The notes under the pieces: generated by a model
Database searches by the model: none
What the model was told of the DNA's origin: nothing
Seen by the model: the letters and a program-made list of their open reading frames with translations, nothing else
Program-made: the position numbers and the translations under genes
Assembly (NCBI GenBank): GCA_027622795.1
Contig: JAQBZA010000096.1
Location: 1-9,493 of the forward strand
Length of the DNA: 9,493 nucleotides
DNA from: Planctomycetota bacterium
GTDB taxonomy: Bacteria > Planctomycetota > Planctomycetia > Pirellulales > UBA1268
Direction of reading: 5' to 3'
Part shown: in pieces, positions 1-9,493 of the stretch
How the letters are laid out: every line of letters begins with the position of its first letter
Numbering within the stretch: position 1 is the first letter of the stretch

Positions 1-3516
<3,516 letters not shown>

Positions 3517-3546
3517 CCGTGGGCCTCGCGAAGGATGGCCAACAGT

Positions 3547-4239
3547 TTAACGCATGCCGTCTCGCGGTTCACTCACCTTTCGCAGCAACTCCGCCAGCGT
3601 GGCCTGAAGGTCAAGGATCGCCTGCCACGGGGCAAAGTCGATCTGCACCGATTCGCCACCGGGCCGCTTCACGGCCGACTCGGTGGCATCGCGGAGTACC
3701 CCCTGCACATAGTCAAGTAGTTCCGCGAGTTCGGCGGCCTGCGATGGCCCAAGGGGTGACGGGAGCGGCGGCGGCCCGGCAGGCAACAGCGGCATCCGCG
3801 CCTCACCGAGTTCTTCGATGACTTCAGAATCCCGATCGCGGTCATCGCTGCTGATCCGCTCCAGGCGATCCCGCATCGCGCGAGCCCGCTCCGCGTCGGC
3901 TGGCGGCAGGCGGGAGGCTATTTCAGCGATGCGGCGCTCGATGTCAGAGTGAGAGCCAATGAGCAGAACCGATCGACCGAGAGCGATGATATCACCATCG
4001 CGGACGATCCGTACCTGGATCTCTTCGCCGTTCACTTTCGTGCCGTTCGTACTTTCAAGATCTGTGAGCACGATCTTGTCATTGTCGTACTGGAGTTTGA
4101 GGTGGTAGCGGCTGATCCGCTCATCGTTCAACTGGATCGTGTTGCCTTCTTCACGGCCGATGGTCACTGGTGTGGCGATTCCGTCATAGATCTTGCCACG
4201 GTCGGCACCATGAAGCACGCGGAGGGTAATTTCAGCCAT
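3547..4239 (-). CDS. FHA domain-containing protein
   Basis: A 230-residue soluble protein with an N-terminal forkhead-associated domain (about residues 4-96), a module that binds phosphothreonine peptides. Signature residues are present: G28-R29 (TIGRE), S43-R44-Y45-H46, and T64-N65-G66-T67. No signal peptide or membrane segment is seen. After the FHA fold comes a charged, probably helical stretch rich in Arg, Glu and Asp (about 98-147), a proline-rich linker (148-166) and a final amphipathic helical part (168-226). I do not recognise a family for this C-terminal half. The ATG at 4239 starts immediately before the first FHA strand; no good Shine-Dalgarno precedes it. The stop lies 30 nt before dnaE, with no terminator between, so an FHA-dnaE operon is likely. 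FHA proteins act in Ser/Thr kinase signalling; a link to replication is inferred from position only. The partner and kinase are unknown. Confidence 0.9.
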   Translation of the reverse strand: MAEITLRVLHGADRGKIYDGIATPVTIGREEGNTIQLNDERISRYHLKLQYDNDKIVLTDLESTNGTKVNGEEIQVRIVRDGDIIALGRSVLLIGSHSDIERRIAEIASRLPPADAERARAMRDRLERISSDDRDRDSEVIEELGEARMPLLPAGPPPLPSPLGPSQAAELAELLDYVQGVLRDATESAVKRPGGESVQIDFAPWQAILDLQATLAELLRKVSEPRDGMR

Positions 4240-4339
4240 GGGACTTCTACGGGGAAAATTCCTTGCCTTCCTTTAGGATATCCGAATTTCCCAGTGCTGC
4301 CCGCCCGGTGGTCTTGTCACCCCCCGCGCACATCGGCCC

Positions 4340-4345
4340 TAAAAT
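4340..4345 (+). promoter_or_regulatory. possible -10 element for the tRNA-Arg gene
   Basis: TAAAAT (5 of 6 to TATAAT) lies 21 nt before the mature tRNA 5' end, a plausible place for a tRNA promoter. A TTGTCA at 4314-4319 resembles a -35 box but is 20 nt away, longer than the usual 16-18, so only the -10 is suggested. No other good box is seen here. Confidence 0.3.
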
Positions 4346-4366
4346 CGCTACGATCTATACCGAGTT

Positions 4367-4440
<74 letters not shown>

Positions 4441-4503
4441 TTTGAGTTGATGATCCAGCGGCGGAGCGAGGCCCGCAGGGATTGCGACGCCAGATAGCCA
4501 GCC

Positions 4504-4529
4504 TGCAGGTTCGAGTCCTGCCGGGCGTA
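4504..4529 (+). repeat. exact 26-bp copy of the tRNA-Arg 3' end
   Basis: Bases 4504-4529 are identical to 4415-4440, which cover the T arm and the 3' acceptor strand of the tRNA. The copies are in the same orientation, 89 bp apart start to start, with 63 bp between them. The rest of the cloverleaf is absent, so this is a fragment, not a second tRNA. Duplicated tRNA 3' ends are typical attachment-site scars of tRNA-targeting integrases, but no integrase or cargo lies between the copies. A local duplication is equally possible. Confidence 0.85.
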
Positions 4530-4658
4530 CTGGTGGCGTGGGGCCGATGCACGCAGCGGATGTGCCAGTTCGATACCGTCGTCATTCAGGTTTATCCGGT
4601 TGCAGAATTACTTTCGCTCCGGCGCCCGTCTGGCTGATACGACCGGAGTGATGCCCGC

Positions 4659-6095
4659 ATGAAGCGCTCCACCGACATTCGGGTCACTGGCGTGGCCGTC
4701 TTCCTTCTGGACGTGAAGACCCGACTCCCGCTGAAATTTGGGAACCAGATTGTTGATTCCGTTACGGTCGCCCGTGTGGCGGTCGCCGTCGAAACGGCGG
4801 CCGGCCGCCGAGCAATCGGATGGGGTGAAACGCCACTGGCTGTGCAGTGGGGCTGGCCGTCGTCCTCCCCGCTCGCACCACGATTGGCAGCGATGGTGCA
4901 ACTGACTCTCAACTGTAGCCGCAGCCTGCTCGACTCTGGCCTCTCAGGCCATGCTCTGGAGATCGGGCTTGCATTTCGGCGTGAGGCGCTTTCCGCGTTG
5001 GCTGGTGGCATCGCGGTGCCGAATCAACCGGAATCGCTCCCGGAACTGGCCTCGCTGATCTGCCTCAGCCCCCTTGACGTGGCCCTTCACGATGCGTTTG
5101 GCGTGGCCAACGACATCGATACCTACCACAGCTATACGGCTGACTTTCTGACATGCGATCTGGCAGACCTCTTCGCCGAGCCTGCTCAAATGGCCAGCTT
5201 CCGCGGCCTCTATCCGAGTGATTTTCTCGAATTCCCCGCACCGCGGCAACTGCGCGCCTGGCATCTGGTCGGCGGGCTTGATCCCTTGACGAGTGCCGAT
5301 GCTCCGGAAGACCTGCCGGCGGACGGTCATCCGGTCTTGCTCGCGGACTGGATCGCACGCGATGGCCTTGACGCCCTCAAGGTGAAGCTCCGCGGCGATG
5401 ACCTCGAATGGGACATCGACCGGCTGTTGCGTGTGGCTGCCATCGGCCATGTCAGAGGCGTTCGTCATTACTGCGCCGACTTCAACTGTACGGTCACCGA
5501 TGTGGGATACGTGCACGCAGCCCTCGATGCCATCGCCAGCCGCGATCCCCTCCTCGCCGGCCAACTCAGCTATGTCGAGCAGCCTTTTCCGTATGACCTC
5601 ACAGCAAACCCGATCGATGTCAGTTCGCTGTCCTCACGGACACGACTCCTCCTCGACGAAAGCTGCCATGACTGGACGTTCGTGAAACGGGGCCATGAAC
5701 TGGGCTGGAATGGTGTGGCACTCAAGACCTGCAAGACGCAATCCGGGGCACTTCTGTCGCTGTGCTGGGCAAAGCATCACGGCCTGCATGTGATGGTGCA
5801 GGATCTCACGAATCCGATGCTGGCCATGATTCCCCACGCGCGGCTGGCAGCCCATGCCGGTACCTTCGCCGGCGTGGAGACGAACGCATGTCAGTTCTAT
5901 CCCGAAGCTTCAAGCTGGGAGGCGCGACTGCATCCGGGGCTGTATCGCCGGCGGGCCGGCTACATCGAGTTGACGAGTCTGACTGGGCCAGGCTTCGGGC
6001 AACGGGTAGCTGAGATCAGCCGACCACTGCCGGAGCCGACGCTCGTGGTTGGTACCATCGATCAACGCGACTGGCGACTATCTGCGCAGTGGTGA
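4659..6095 (+). CDS. enolase-superfamily protein, mandelate racemase/muconate lactonizing enzyme-like
   Basis: A 478-residue cytoplasmic enzyme. This superfamily abstracts a proton alpha to a carboxylate, with Mg2+ holding the enolate; products range from racemised or epimerised acids to dehydrated sugar acids and lactones. In the C-terminal barrel the expected residues occur in order: K241-V-K243, D274-F-N276, E307 in YVEQP, D333-E334-S, and K356-T-C-K359 followed by a Ser-Gly turn. D274, E307 and D333 would bind the metal, and K243 and K359 would be the acid/base lysines. This lysine layout fits the MLE-like subgroup rather than the His/Asp dyad of mandelate racemase. About 95 residues separate D145 (end of the capping-domain helix region) from K241, longer than usual, suggesting an insertion. 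The ATG has GGAG 10 nt upstream. It sits alone between a tRNA and a convergent gene, so context gives no substrate. Fold confidence is high; the substrate is unknown. Confidence 0.88.
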   Translation: MKRSTDIRVTGVAVFLLDVKTRLPLKFGNQIVDSVTVARVAVAVETAAGRRAIGWGETPLAVQWGWPSSSPLAPRLAAMVQLTLNCSRSLLDSGLSGHALEIGLAFRREALSALAGGIAVPNQPESLPELASLICLSPLDVALHDAFGVANDIDTYHSYTADFLTCDLADLFAEPAQMASFRGLYPSDFLEFPAPRQLRAWHLVGGLDPLTSADAPEDLPADGHPVLLADWIARDGLDALKVKLRGDDLEWDIDRLLRVAAIGHVRGVRHYCADFNCTVTDVGYVHAALDAIASRDPLLAGQLSYVEQPFPYDLTANPIDVSSLSSRTRLLLDESCHDWTFVKRGHELGWNGVALKTCKTQSGALLSLCWAKHHGLHVMVQDLTNPMLAMIPHARLAAHAGTFAGVETNACQFYPEASSWEARLHPGLYRRRAGYIELTSLTGPGFGQRVAEISRPLPEPTLVVGTIDQRDWRLSAQW

Positions 6096-6153
6096 CGCGA
6101 CGGCATCCCAAAGATCAACCCTCCTGAGAGCGCATCCAGGTAGCGACGATGGG

Positions 6154-6203
6154 CCGACCTGAGAAAGGGAGGTGAGCGGGTCGGCGAACGCTCGAGAAGC
6201 GTT
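6154..6203. other. two adjacent hairpins between convergent genes
   Basis: The 200-bp gap between two convergent genes holds two inverted repeats: CCGACC (6154-6159) with GGTCGG (6179-6184), and AACGCT (6187-6192) with AGCGTT (6198-6203). Neither is followed by a T-tract on either strand, so they are weak terminator candidates at best. I see nothing else in this gap. Confidence 0.35.
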
Positions 6204-6295
6204 GGGCGTATCCTCGCCCCGCGACAATCCGAGCGACCGCGAAGTGGCGACTTTTGCCACCCTCGAGCCGGCGATACACGCAGGCTGGATGTGCT

Positions 6296-6937
6296 CTAGT
6301 CACCATGAAGCTGTCGCAGCCGGCCTGAGAGCCGCAGGATCAGCTGCACCCGCTCGAACTGGTCGAGCCAGTCGGATGTGACCGCGGCAATGAGTTCATC
6401 GGCCGGCGGTACGACGCCGGTCGCACAGCTCGAGCCCAACTGCGAGGAAGCCGCCGACCGGTAGGCGGCGAGTGTCCTGTCTCCGTAGAAAAGCACGAGC
6501 TGCCAGTCTTCGCTGAGAAACGCCGCCGTCGGCACCCGCTGCCCACCGCACACTTTTAAGTGGGCCGCGATGTCGGGATGGGCGTCGCGATCGAGAAACC
6601 GGACGTCAACCGCCGGCGATGCCGCGGCAAAGTGGTCGAAGATCGGGCATTGATTGACACAGTCGCCACACCAGGCCCCCGCTAACACCATCACCGGCAT
6701 TCGCCGCACAAAACCTCCGAGCAACGTCTTCTGCTCCGGCGTGAGTGACACCCGCGCATGGAAAGCATCCCAGCGCGCCCGCTGTTCAGCCGTGGCAAAA
6801 CGATCAAGAAATTCACCGTAGCGAAGGGCGGCGTTGAAGGCGGTCTCCCAGGCCTCCCCAGTCGGCGGCATGCCCGCTCCGGGAACCGGCTGAACGGCGG
6901 GGTGAATCGTGTTGGTGATCGATGGCGTCGCGTGCAT
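6296..6937 (-). CDS. thioredoxin-fold protein with WCGDC active site
   Basis: A 213-residue protein of the thioredoxin superfamily. The active site W89-C90-G91-D92-C93 follows a hydrophobic strand (VMVLAGA), and the cis-proline loop is R134-V135-P136-T137, so a redox-active thioredoxin fold spans roughly residues 70-165. Extra cysteines are C97 and C130. About 70 residues precede the fold, including a helical stretch (AWETAFNAALRYGEFLDRF), and a helical tail ends in LRQLHGD. No signal peptide is seen, so it probably acts in the cytoplasm. CGDC differs from the classical CGPC; Asp replaces the proline that helps set redox potential. The start is ATG at 6937, with AAGGAA 7 nt upstream. The frame stays open far further upstream, but that extension covers the intergenic hairpins and resembles no protein. 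The partner and reductase are unknown. It is convergent with the enolase-superfamily gene. Confidence 0.85.
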   Translation of the reverse strand: MHATPSITNTIHPAVQPVPGAGMPPTGEAWETAFNAALRYGEFLDRFATAEQRARWDAFHARVSLTPEQKTLLGGFVRRMPVMVLAGAWCGDCVNQCPIFDHFAAASPAVDVRFLDRDAHPDIAAHLKVCGGQRVPTAAFLSEDWQLVLFYGDRTLAAYRSAASSQLGSSCATGVVPPADELIAAVTSDWLDQFERVQLILRLSGRLRQLHGD

Positions 6938-6943
6938 GCTGGA

Positions 6944-6969
6944 ATTCCTTGTCTCGATTCCTTGTCTCG
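6944..6969 (-). repeat. 13-bp tandem duplication over the thioredoxin gene ribosome binding site
   Basis: ATTCCTTGTCTCG occurs twice head to tail (6944-6956 and 6957-6969). Read on the minus strand, each copy contains AAGGAA. The nearer one is 7 nt from the ATG at 6937, an ideal Shine-Dalgarno distance; the farther is 20 nt away. It looks like replication slippage that duplicated the site. Confidence 0.8.
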
Positions 6970-7109
6970 TTCGGTGACTCGTGTCGTCGAAAGCATACCG
7001 TTTCACCAAGTTTCGCCACCCACCCACCTCACCTGGAACGTCTCTGTGCTGGAGAACTGGGCAAGAACAAGGGACGGGTTTCCTTGCTTTCCCGTGGCGA
7101 CAAGCGGCC

Positions 7110-7138
7110 TTGACCCGCCAAAAGCCGATCCCTAATGT
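7110..7138 (+). promoter_or_regulatory. candidate sigma70-type promoter for the structured RNA or leader
   Basis: TTGACC (7110-7115, 5 of 6 to TTGACA) and TAATGT (7133-7138, 3 of 6 to TATAAT, keeping the key first T, second A and last T) are exactly 17 nt apart. Transcription would start near 7145, just before a chain of hairpins that ends in a terminator. The -10 match is weak, so this is tentative. Confidence 0.4.
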
Positions 7139-7144
7139 CCGCCT

Positions 7145-7327
7145 CGCCTGAAGGCTGAGGGGTTTGACGTAAACCCCACTCGAAGCGACGCGGCAGCACG
7201 GATGCAGCCGCCGCTTCGAGCAGGGCATAGGGCGACAACCGAACAACTCGTTTCCGTCCAATCGCTCCCGGAAACGGTTCAGTTTCTCCGCCCCCCTGGG
7301 AACTGGACCGTTCCGGGGGCCTTTTTT
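7145..7327 (+). ncRNA. candidate structured small RNA or attenuated leader, unrecognised family
   Basis: No gene occupies 6938-7355. The part from about 7145 holds successive strong hairpins. GGGGTTT/AAACCCC (7159-7165 with 7171-7177) has a 5-nt loop. CTCGAAGCG/CGCTTCGAG (7179-7187 with 7212-7220) carries inner CGGC/GCCG pairs. CGTTTCCG/CGGAAACG (7249-7256 with 7269-7276) is extended by GAAC/GTTC (7241-7244 with 7277-7280). The terminator hairpin follows, then T6. A smaller hairpin (7142-7160) competes with the first. A possible promoter places the 5' end near 7145, giving about 180 nt. I do not recognise tmRNA, RNase P RNA, SRP RNA or a known riboswitch. A 6S-type single long rod does not fit these serial hairpins. 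It could be a free small RNA, or a leader controlling the membrane protein and decarboxylase genes that start at 7356. The 5' boundary is an inference. Confidence 0.5.
7264..7327 (+). terminator. intrinsic (Rho-independent) terminator with alternative folds
   Basis: Bases 7264-7283 pair with 7302-7320: 19 pairs, two of them G-U, with one bulged A at 7274. One C and then six T (7322-7327) follow. A second hairpin inside it, CCCCC-GGAAC with GTTCC-GGGGG (7292-7303 with 7310-7319, 2-nt bulge), ends at the same T-tract. The left arm of the long hairpin also pairs with 7249-7256, so the folds exclude one another. It points right and ends 28 nt before the small membrane-protein gene, not after any recognised gene. 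This argues for a small RNA or attenuation. Confidence 0.82.
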
Positions 7328-7355
7328 GTGTCGTTTGGCTGCGTATTCTTTCGGC

Positions 7356-7571
7356 ATGCCATCCAACCCGCCACCCGGTGCCGAAAAGATCATCCGCTGG
7401 ATCATGGTCGCGATCGTGGTCTGGGGGATCGCCCATGCCATCGGCGCGTGGACGCTCAACCACGATGCCCGCCGACCACTGGTTGTCCTCGCCTGCGTGG
7501 CCGCGTTTCTCGGCTTCTGGGCCGCGCTGTTGGCTGCCCGGCGTCGCCGCGTGAATAATTCCTCGCGGTAA
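7356..7571 (+). CDS. small two-helix membrane protein
   Basis: A 71-residue protein of unknown function with two predicted transmembrane helices: about residues 12-32 (from RWIMVAIVVWGIAHAIGAW) and 41-60 (LVVLACVAAFLGFWAALLAA). A short loop, TLNHDARR, separates them. The C-terminus is arginine-rich (RRRR), which by the positive-inside rule would put it in the cytoplasm; the N-terminal segment also carries K and R, so a hairpin with both ends inside is likely. The ATG at 7356 has no clear Shine-Dalgarno and sits 28 nt after a terminator. The stop is 36 nt before the decarboxylase gene, suggesting cotranscription or translational coupling. The hydrophobic pattern and codon use support a real gene, but no family is recognised. 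Confidence 0.7.
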   Translation: MPSNPPPGAEKIIRWIMVAIVVWGIAHAIGAWTLNHDARRPLVVLACVAAFLGFWAALLAARRRRVNNSSR

Positions 7572-7607
7572 TCGCACAGGGTCGATGCCACCCCGGGAGG
7601 CGTTACA

Positions 7608-9332
7608 ATGTCGATCGTTCTCGGTTCGAGTCTCGACAACGGCCTCACCGTGCCCCCCAACGGGCAGCCCGATATGGCCCGCGAGGAAAGCGTCACCAGC
7701 CTCACGATCGGCCAGTATCTGATCCGCCGTCTGGCCGACTACGGCATCCGGCATGTCTTCGGCCTCCCTGGCGATTACGTGCTCTCGTTCTATTCGATGC
7801 TGGAGAAGAGCCCGCTCGATCTCGTCAACTGCACCCGCGAAGACTGTGCCGGCTTTGCCGCCGACGGCTACGCCCGCGTGCATGGCATGGGGGCCGTGTG
7901 TGTCACCTACAGCGTGGGTGGCCTGAGCCTCGCCAACTCGATCGCCGGAGCCTATGCCGAGAAGAGCCCCGTGGTGCTCATCTCCGGCGCACCCGGCCTC
8001 GGTGAACGGGCGAGCGACCCGCTGCTCCACCACCGCGTACGGGAATGGCAGACGCAGTTGGAGGTGTTCGACAAGCTCTGCGCGGCGAGCCTCGAGATCA
8101 ATGACCCGGCCACCGCCTTCCGCGACATCGACTTTCTCCTCGACACCGCCTACCGGCTCAAGCGACCGGTCTATCTCGAACTGCCCCGCGACATGGTGAC
8201 GGTGGTGCCGCAGCAAATCCGCGCCTTCGTGCGGCCACCCGATACGAGTGATCCGCACGCCTTGATCGAGGCGGTGAAAGAGGCTGCACACAAGATCGAG
8301 GCGGCCAAGAAGCCGGTGATTCTGGCCGGCGTGGAGCTTCACCGCTACGGCCTGCAAGACGAAGTCGTGGCGCTCGCCGAGGCGGCCGGCATTCCGATCG
8401 CCTCCTCGATGCTCGCCAAGAGCGTGATCAGCGAGGTGCACCCGCTCTATATCGGGCTCTACGAGGGGGCCCTCGGCCGTGAGGAGGTGACCCGCTTCGT
8501 CGAGGAGAGCGACTGCATCATTCTGCTGGGCATGCTCCTCACCGACATCGATCTCGGCATCTTCACCGCCAAGCTCGATCCCACGAAGAGCATCTACGCC
8601 ACCAGCGACGAGCTACGGATCAGCCACCATCATTTCCACAACGTGCGGCTGCAGGACTTCATCCGCGATCTCGCGCTGGCGAAGCCGAATGCAGCGCCGC
8701 GGGAACTGCCCCCCTCACCCACCGCGGCCCAGGGCCCCTACACCCTCGACTCCGACCGACCGATCACGACCACTCGACTCGTCCGCCGGCTCGACGAGTC
8801 GCTCGATGACAAGACGCTCGTGATCGCCGACGTGGGCGACGCCCTCTTCGCCTCGAGCGAACTGGTGATCCGCGGAAAGACCGAGTTTCTCTCGCCCGCT
8901 TACTACACCTCGATGGGCTTTGCCGTGCCGGCGGCCCTCGGCGCGAAGATGGCCCGCCCCGACCTGAAGGTGATCGCGCTGGTGGGCGACGGTGCCTTCC
9001 AGATGACTGGCATGGAGCTCTCCACGATCGTGCGACGAGGGCTGGCCGTGACAGTAATCGTGCTCGACAACAAGGGCTACGGTACCGAGCGGGTGATCCA
9101 CGAGGGAAGCTTCAACGACATCAACCCCTGGCAGTATCAACTCCTCCCGCAGGTGCTCGGCGGCGGCACGGGCTACGAGGTTCATACCGAAGGCGAATTC
9201 GACGACGCGATCCGCGCCGCTCTCGCCGACTCTTCCGGCATGAGCATCATCCGCGCCCACATCGCCCTCGACGATCACAGCATCACGCTCGGCCGCATCG
9301 GCGCCGGCCTCGCCCGCCGCAACCGCGGGTAA
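7608..9332 (+). CDS. thiamine-diphosphate-dependent 2-oxo acid decarboxylase (pyruvate/indolepyruvate decarboxylase family)
   Basis: A 574-residue cytoplasmic enzyme that removes CO2 from a 2-oxo acid to give an aldehyde. Pyruvate, indolepyruvate or phenylpyruvate are the usual family substrates. The N-terminal Pyr domain shows D56 in GLPGDY, E78 in CTREDCAGFAADGYAR, and the His pair H141-H142 in LLHHR. The C-terminal PP domain has the ThDP/Mg2+ motif from G460-D461-G462 to N488, then E494 in KGYGTE. These match the catalytic Asp27, Glu50, His113, His114 and Glu473 of Zymomonas pyruvate decarboxylase. The His-His pair argues against acetolactate synthase or other carboligases. The length is typical (550-600), with an N-terminal extension of about 25-30 residues. 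ATG 7608 is chosen because GGGAGG lies 7 nt upstream; M23 (7674) lacks such a site. It follows the small membrane-protein gene by 36 nt and is followed 17 nt later by a repeat array. The substrate cannot be fixed from sequence alone. Confidence 0.95.
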   Translation: MSIVLGSSLDNGLTVPPNGQPDMAREESVTSLTIGQYLIRRLADYGIRHVFGLPGDYVLSFYSMLEKSPLDLVNCTREDCAGFAADGYARVHGMGAVCVTYSVGGLSLANSIAGAYAEKSPVVLISGAPGLGERASDPLLHHRVREWQTQLEVFDKLCAASLEINDPATAFRDIDFLLDTAYRLKRPVYLELPRDMVTVVPQQIRAFVRPPDTSDPHALIEAVKEAAHKIEAAKKPVILAGVELHRYGLQDEVVALAEAAGIPIASSMLAKSVISEVHPLYIGLYEGALGREEVTRFVEESDCIILLGMLLTDIDLGIFTAKLDPTKSIYATSDELRISHHHFHNVRLQDFIRDLALAKPNAAPRELPPSPTAAQGPYTLDSDRPITTTRLVRRLDESLDDKTLVIADVGDALFASSELVIRGKTEFLSPAYYTSMGFAVPAALGAKMARPDLKVIALVGDGAFQMTGMELSTIVRRGLAVTVIVLDNKGYGTERVIHEGSFNDINPWQYQLLPQVLGGGTGYEVHTEGEFDDAIRAALADSSGMSIIRAHIALDDHSITLGRIGAGLARRNRG

Positions 9333-9349
9333 ATGGACGTCACGAAACC

Positions 9350-9493
9350 CTCGCCATCCTGGCCTCGCTTTCCTTGGCGAACCTCCGTTCGCTCTCGTAA
9401 GCCCGCCCGCTGTTTCACGGAAAGCTCGCCATCCTGGCCTCGCTTTCCTTGGCGAACCTCCGTTCGCTCTCGTAAGCCCGCCCGCTGTTTCAC
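9350..9493. repeat. 75-bp-period direct repeat with internal palindromes
   Basis: Two identical 69-bp units, 9350-9418 and 9425-9493, are separated by GGAAAG. The second runs to the window edge, so more copies may follow. Within the unit, TCGCCA (9351-9356) pairs with TGGCGA (9375-9380), and GCGAAC (9377-9382) pairs with GTTCGC (9387-9392) around a CTCC loop; the two stems overlap and exclude one another. The period is a multiple of three, so a minus-strand frame stays open (Arg/Lys/Gly-rich 25-residue repeat), but nothing shows it is coding. There is no T-tract for an intrinsic terminator. The function is unknown; a dispersed intergenic repeat family is the simplest reading. Confidence 0.88.

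Noticed and set aside
4314..4345. TTGTCA...TAAAAT as a full promoter for the tRNA
   Set aside because: The spacer is 20 nt, too long for a normal sigma70-type promoter; only the -10 was kept, at low confidence.
4441..4529. A second complete tRNA downstream of tRNA-Arg
   Set aside because: Only the T arm and 3' acceptor strand match; no D arm, anticodon arm or 5' acceptor strand can be folded from the preceding bases.
7145..7327. 6S RNA, tmRNA, RNase P RNA or SRP RNA identity for the structured gap
   Set aside because: None of the conserved core motifs of these RNAs is visible, and the serial hairpins do not form the single long rod with central bubble expected for 6S RNA.
6938..7705. Long N-terminal extension of the thioredoxin frame, open upstream to 7705
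   Set aside because: The ATG at 6937 has a well-spaced AAGGAA; the extension covers the terminator, leader hairpins and the small membrane-protein gene and looks like random high-GC translation.
7029..8441. Minus-strand 470-residue open frame
   Set aside because: It is antisense to the decarboxylase catalytic region and runs through the intergenic hairpins; no recognisable protein features.
9275..9493. Minus-strand 72-residue repeat frame at the right edge
   Set aside because: Its openness follows from a 75-bp period divisible by three; composition is Arg/Lys/Gly-rich and there is no start signal or homology I can recognise. Reported as DNA repeat instead.

Overview
The window looks like a piece of a high-GC bacterial chromosome, most plausibly a planctomycete. 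That placement is an inference from base composition, gene content, the enolase-superfamily and thioredoxin-like proteins, and long open antisense frames; no marker gene here proves it. No phage, transposase, CRISPR array or resistance gene is present. All main genes have intact catalytic motifs.

Left part (1-4239, minus strand): a two-gene operon of a forkhead-associated (FHA) domain protein followed 30 nt later by dnaE, the replicative DNA polymerase III alpha subunit. The left window edge cuts dnaE near its C-terminus. Its PHP metal site, catalytic aspartates and beta-clamp motif are all visible. Divergent from this operon is a tRNA-Arg(UCG) gene at 4367-4440. Its last 26 bases recur exactly 63 bp downstream, as an isolated tRNA 3' fragment.

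Middle part (4441-7355): a plus-strand enolase-superfamily enzyme (4659-6095) with a complete Lys/Asp/Glu/Asp/Lys set but unknown substrate faces a minus-strand thioredoxin-fold protein with a WCGDC active site (6296-6937). The thioredoxin gene carries a 13-bp tandem duplication spanning its Shine-Dalgarno sequence. The 418-bp gap 6938-7355 has no gene. It holds a possible promoter, a run of strong hairpins and a very good intrinsic terminator, all pointing right. Together they read as a small RNA or an attenuated leader.

Right part (7356-9493, plus strand): a 71-residue two-helix membrane protein and, 36 nt later, a thiamine-diphosphate-dependent 2-oxo acid decarboxylase of the pyruvate/indolepyruvate decarboxylase family with every catalytic residue present. 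If transcription enters from the left it must pass the terminator at 7264-7327, so this pair may be controlled by attenuation. Just past the decarboxylase stop, two near-perfect 75-bp-period repeats with internal palindromes run into the window edge.

I did not find a convincing new multi-gene system. The best leads are the structured leader/terminator ahead of the decarboxylase pair, the duplicated tRNA 3' end and the 75-bp repeat array.
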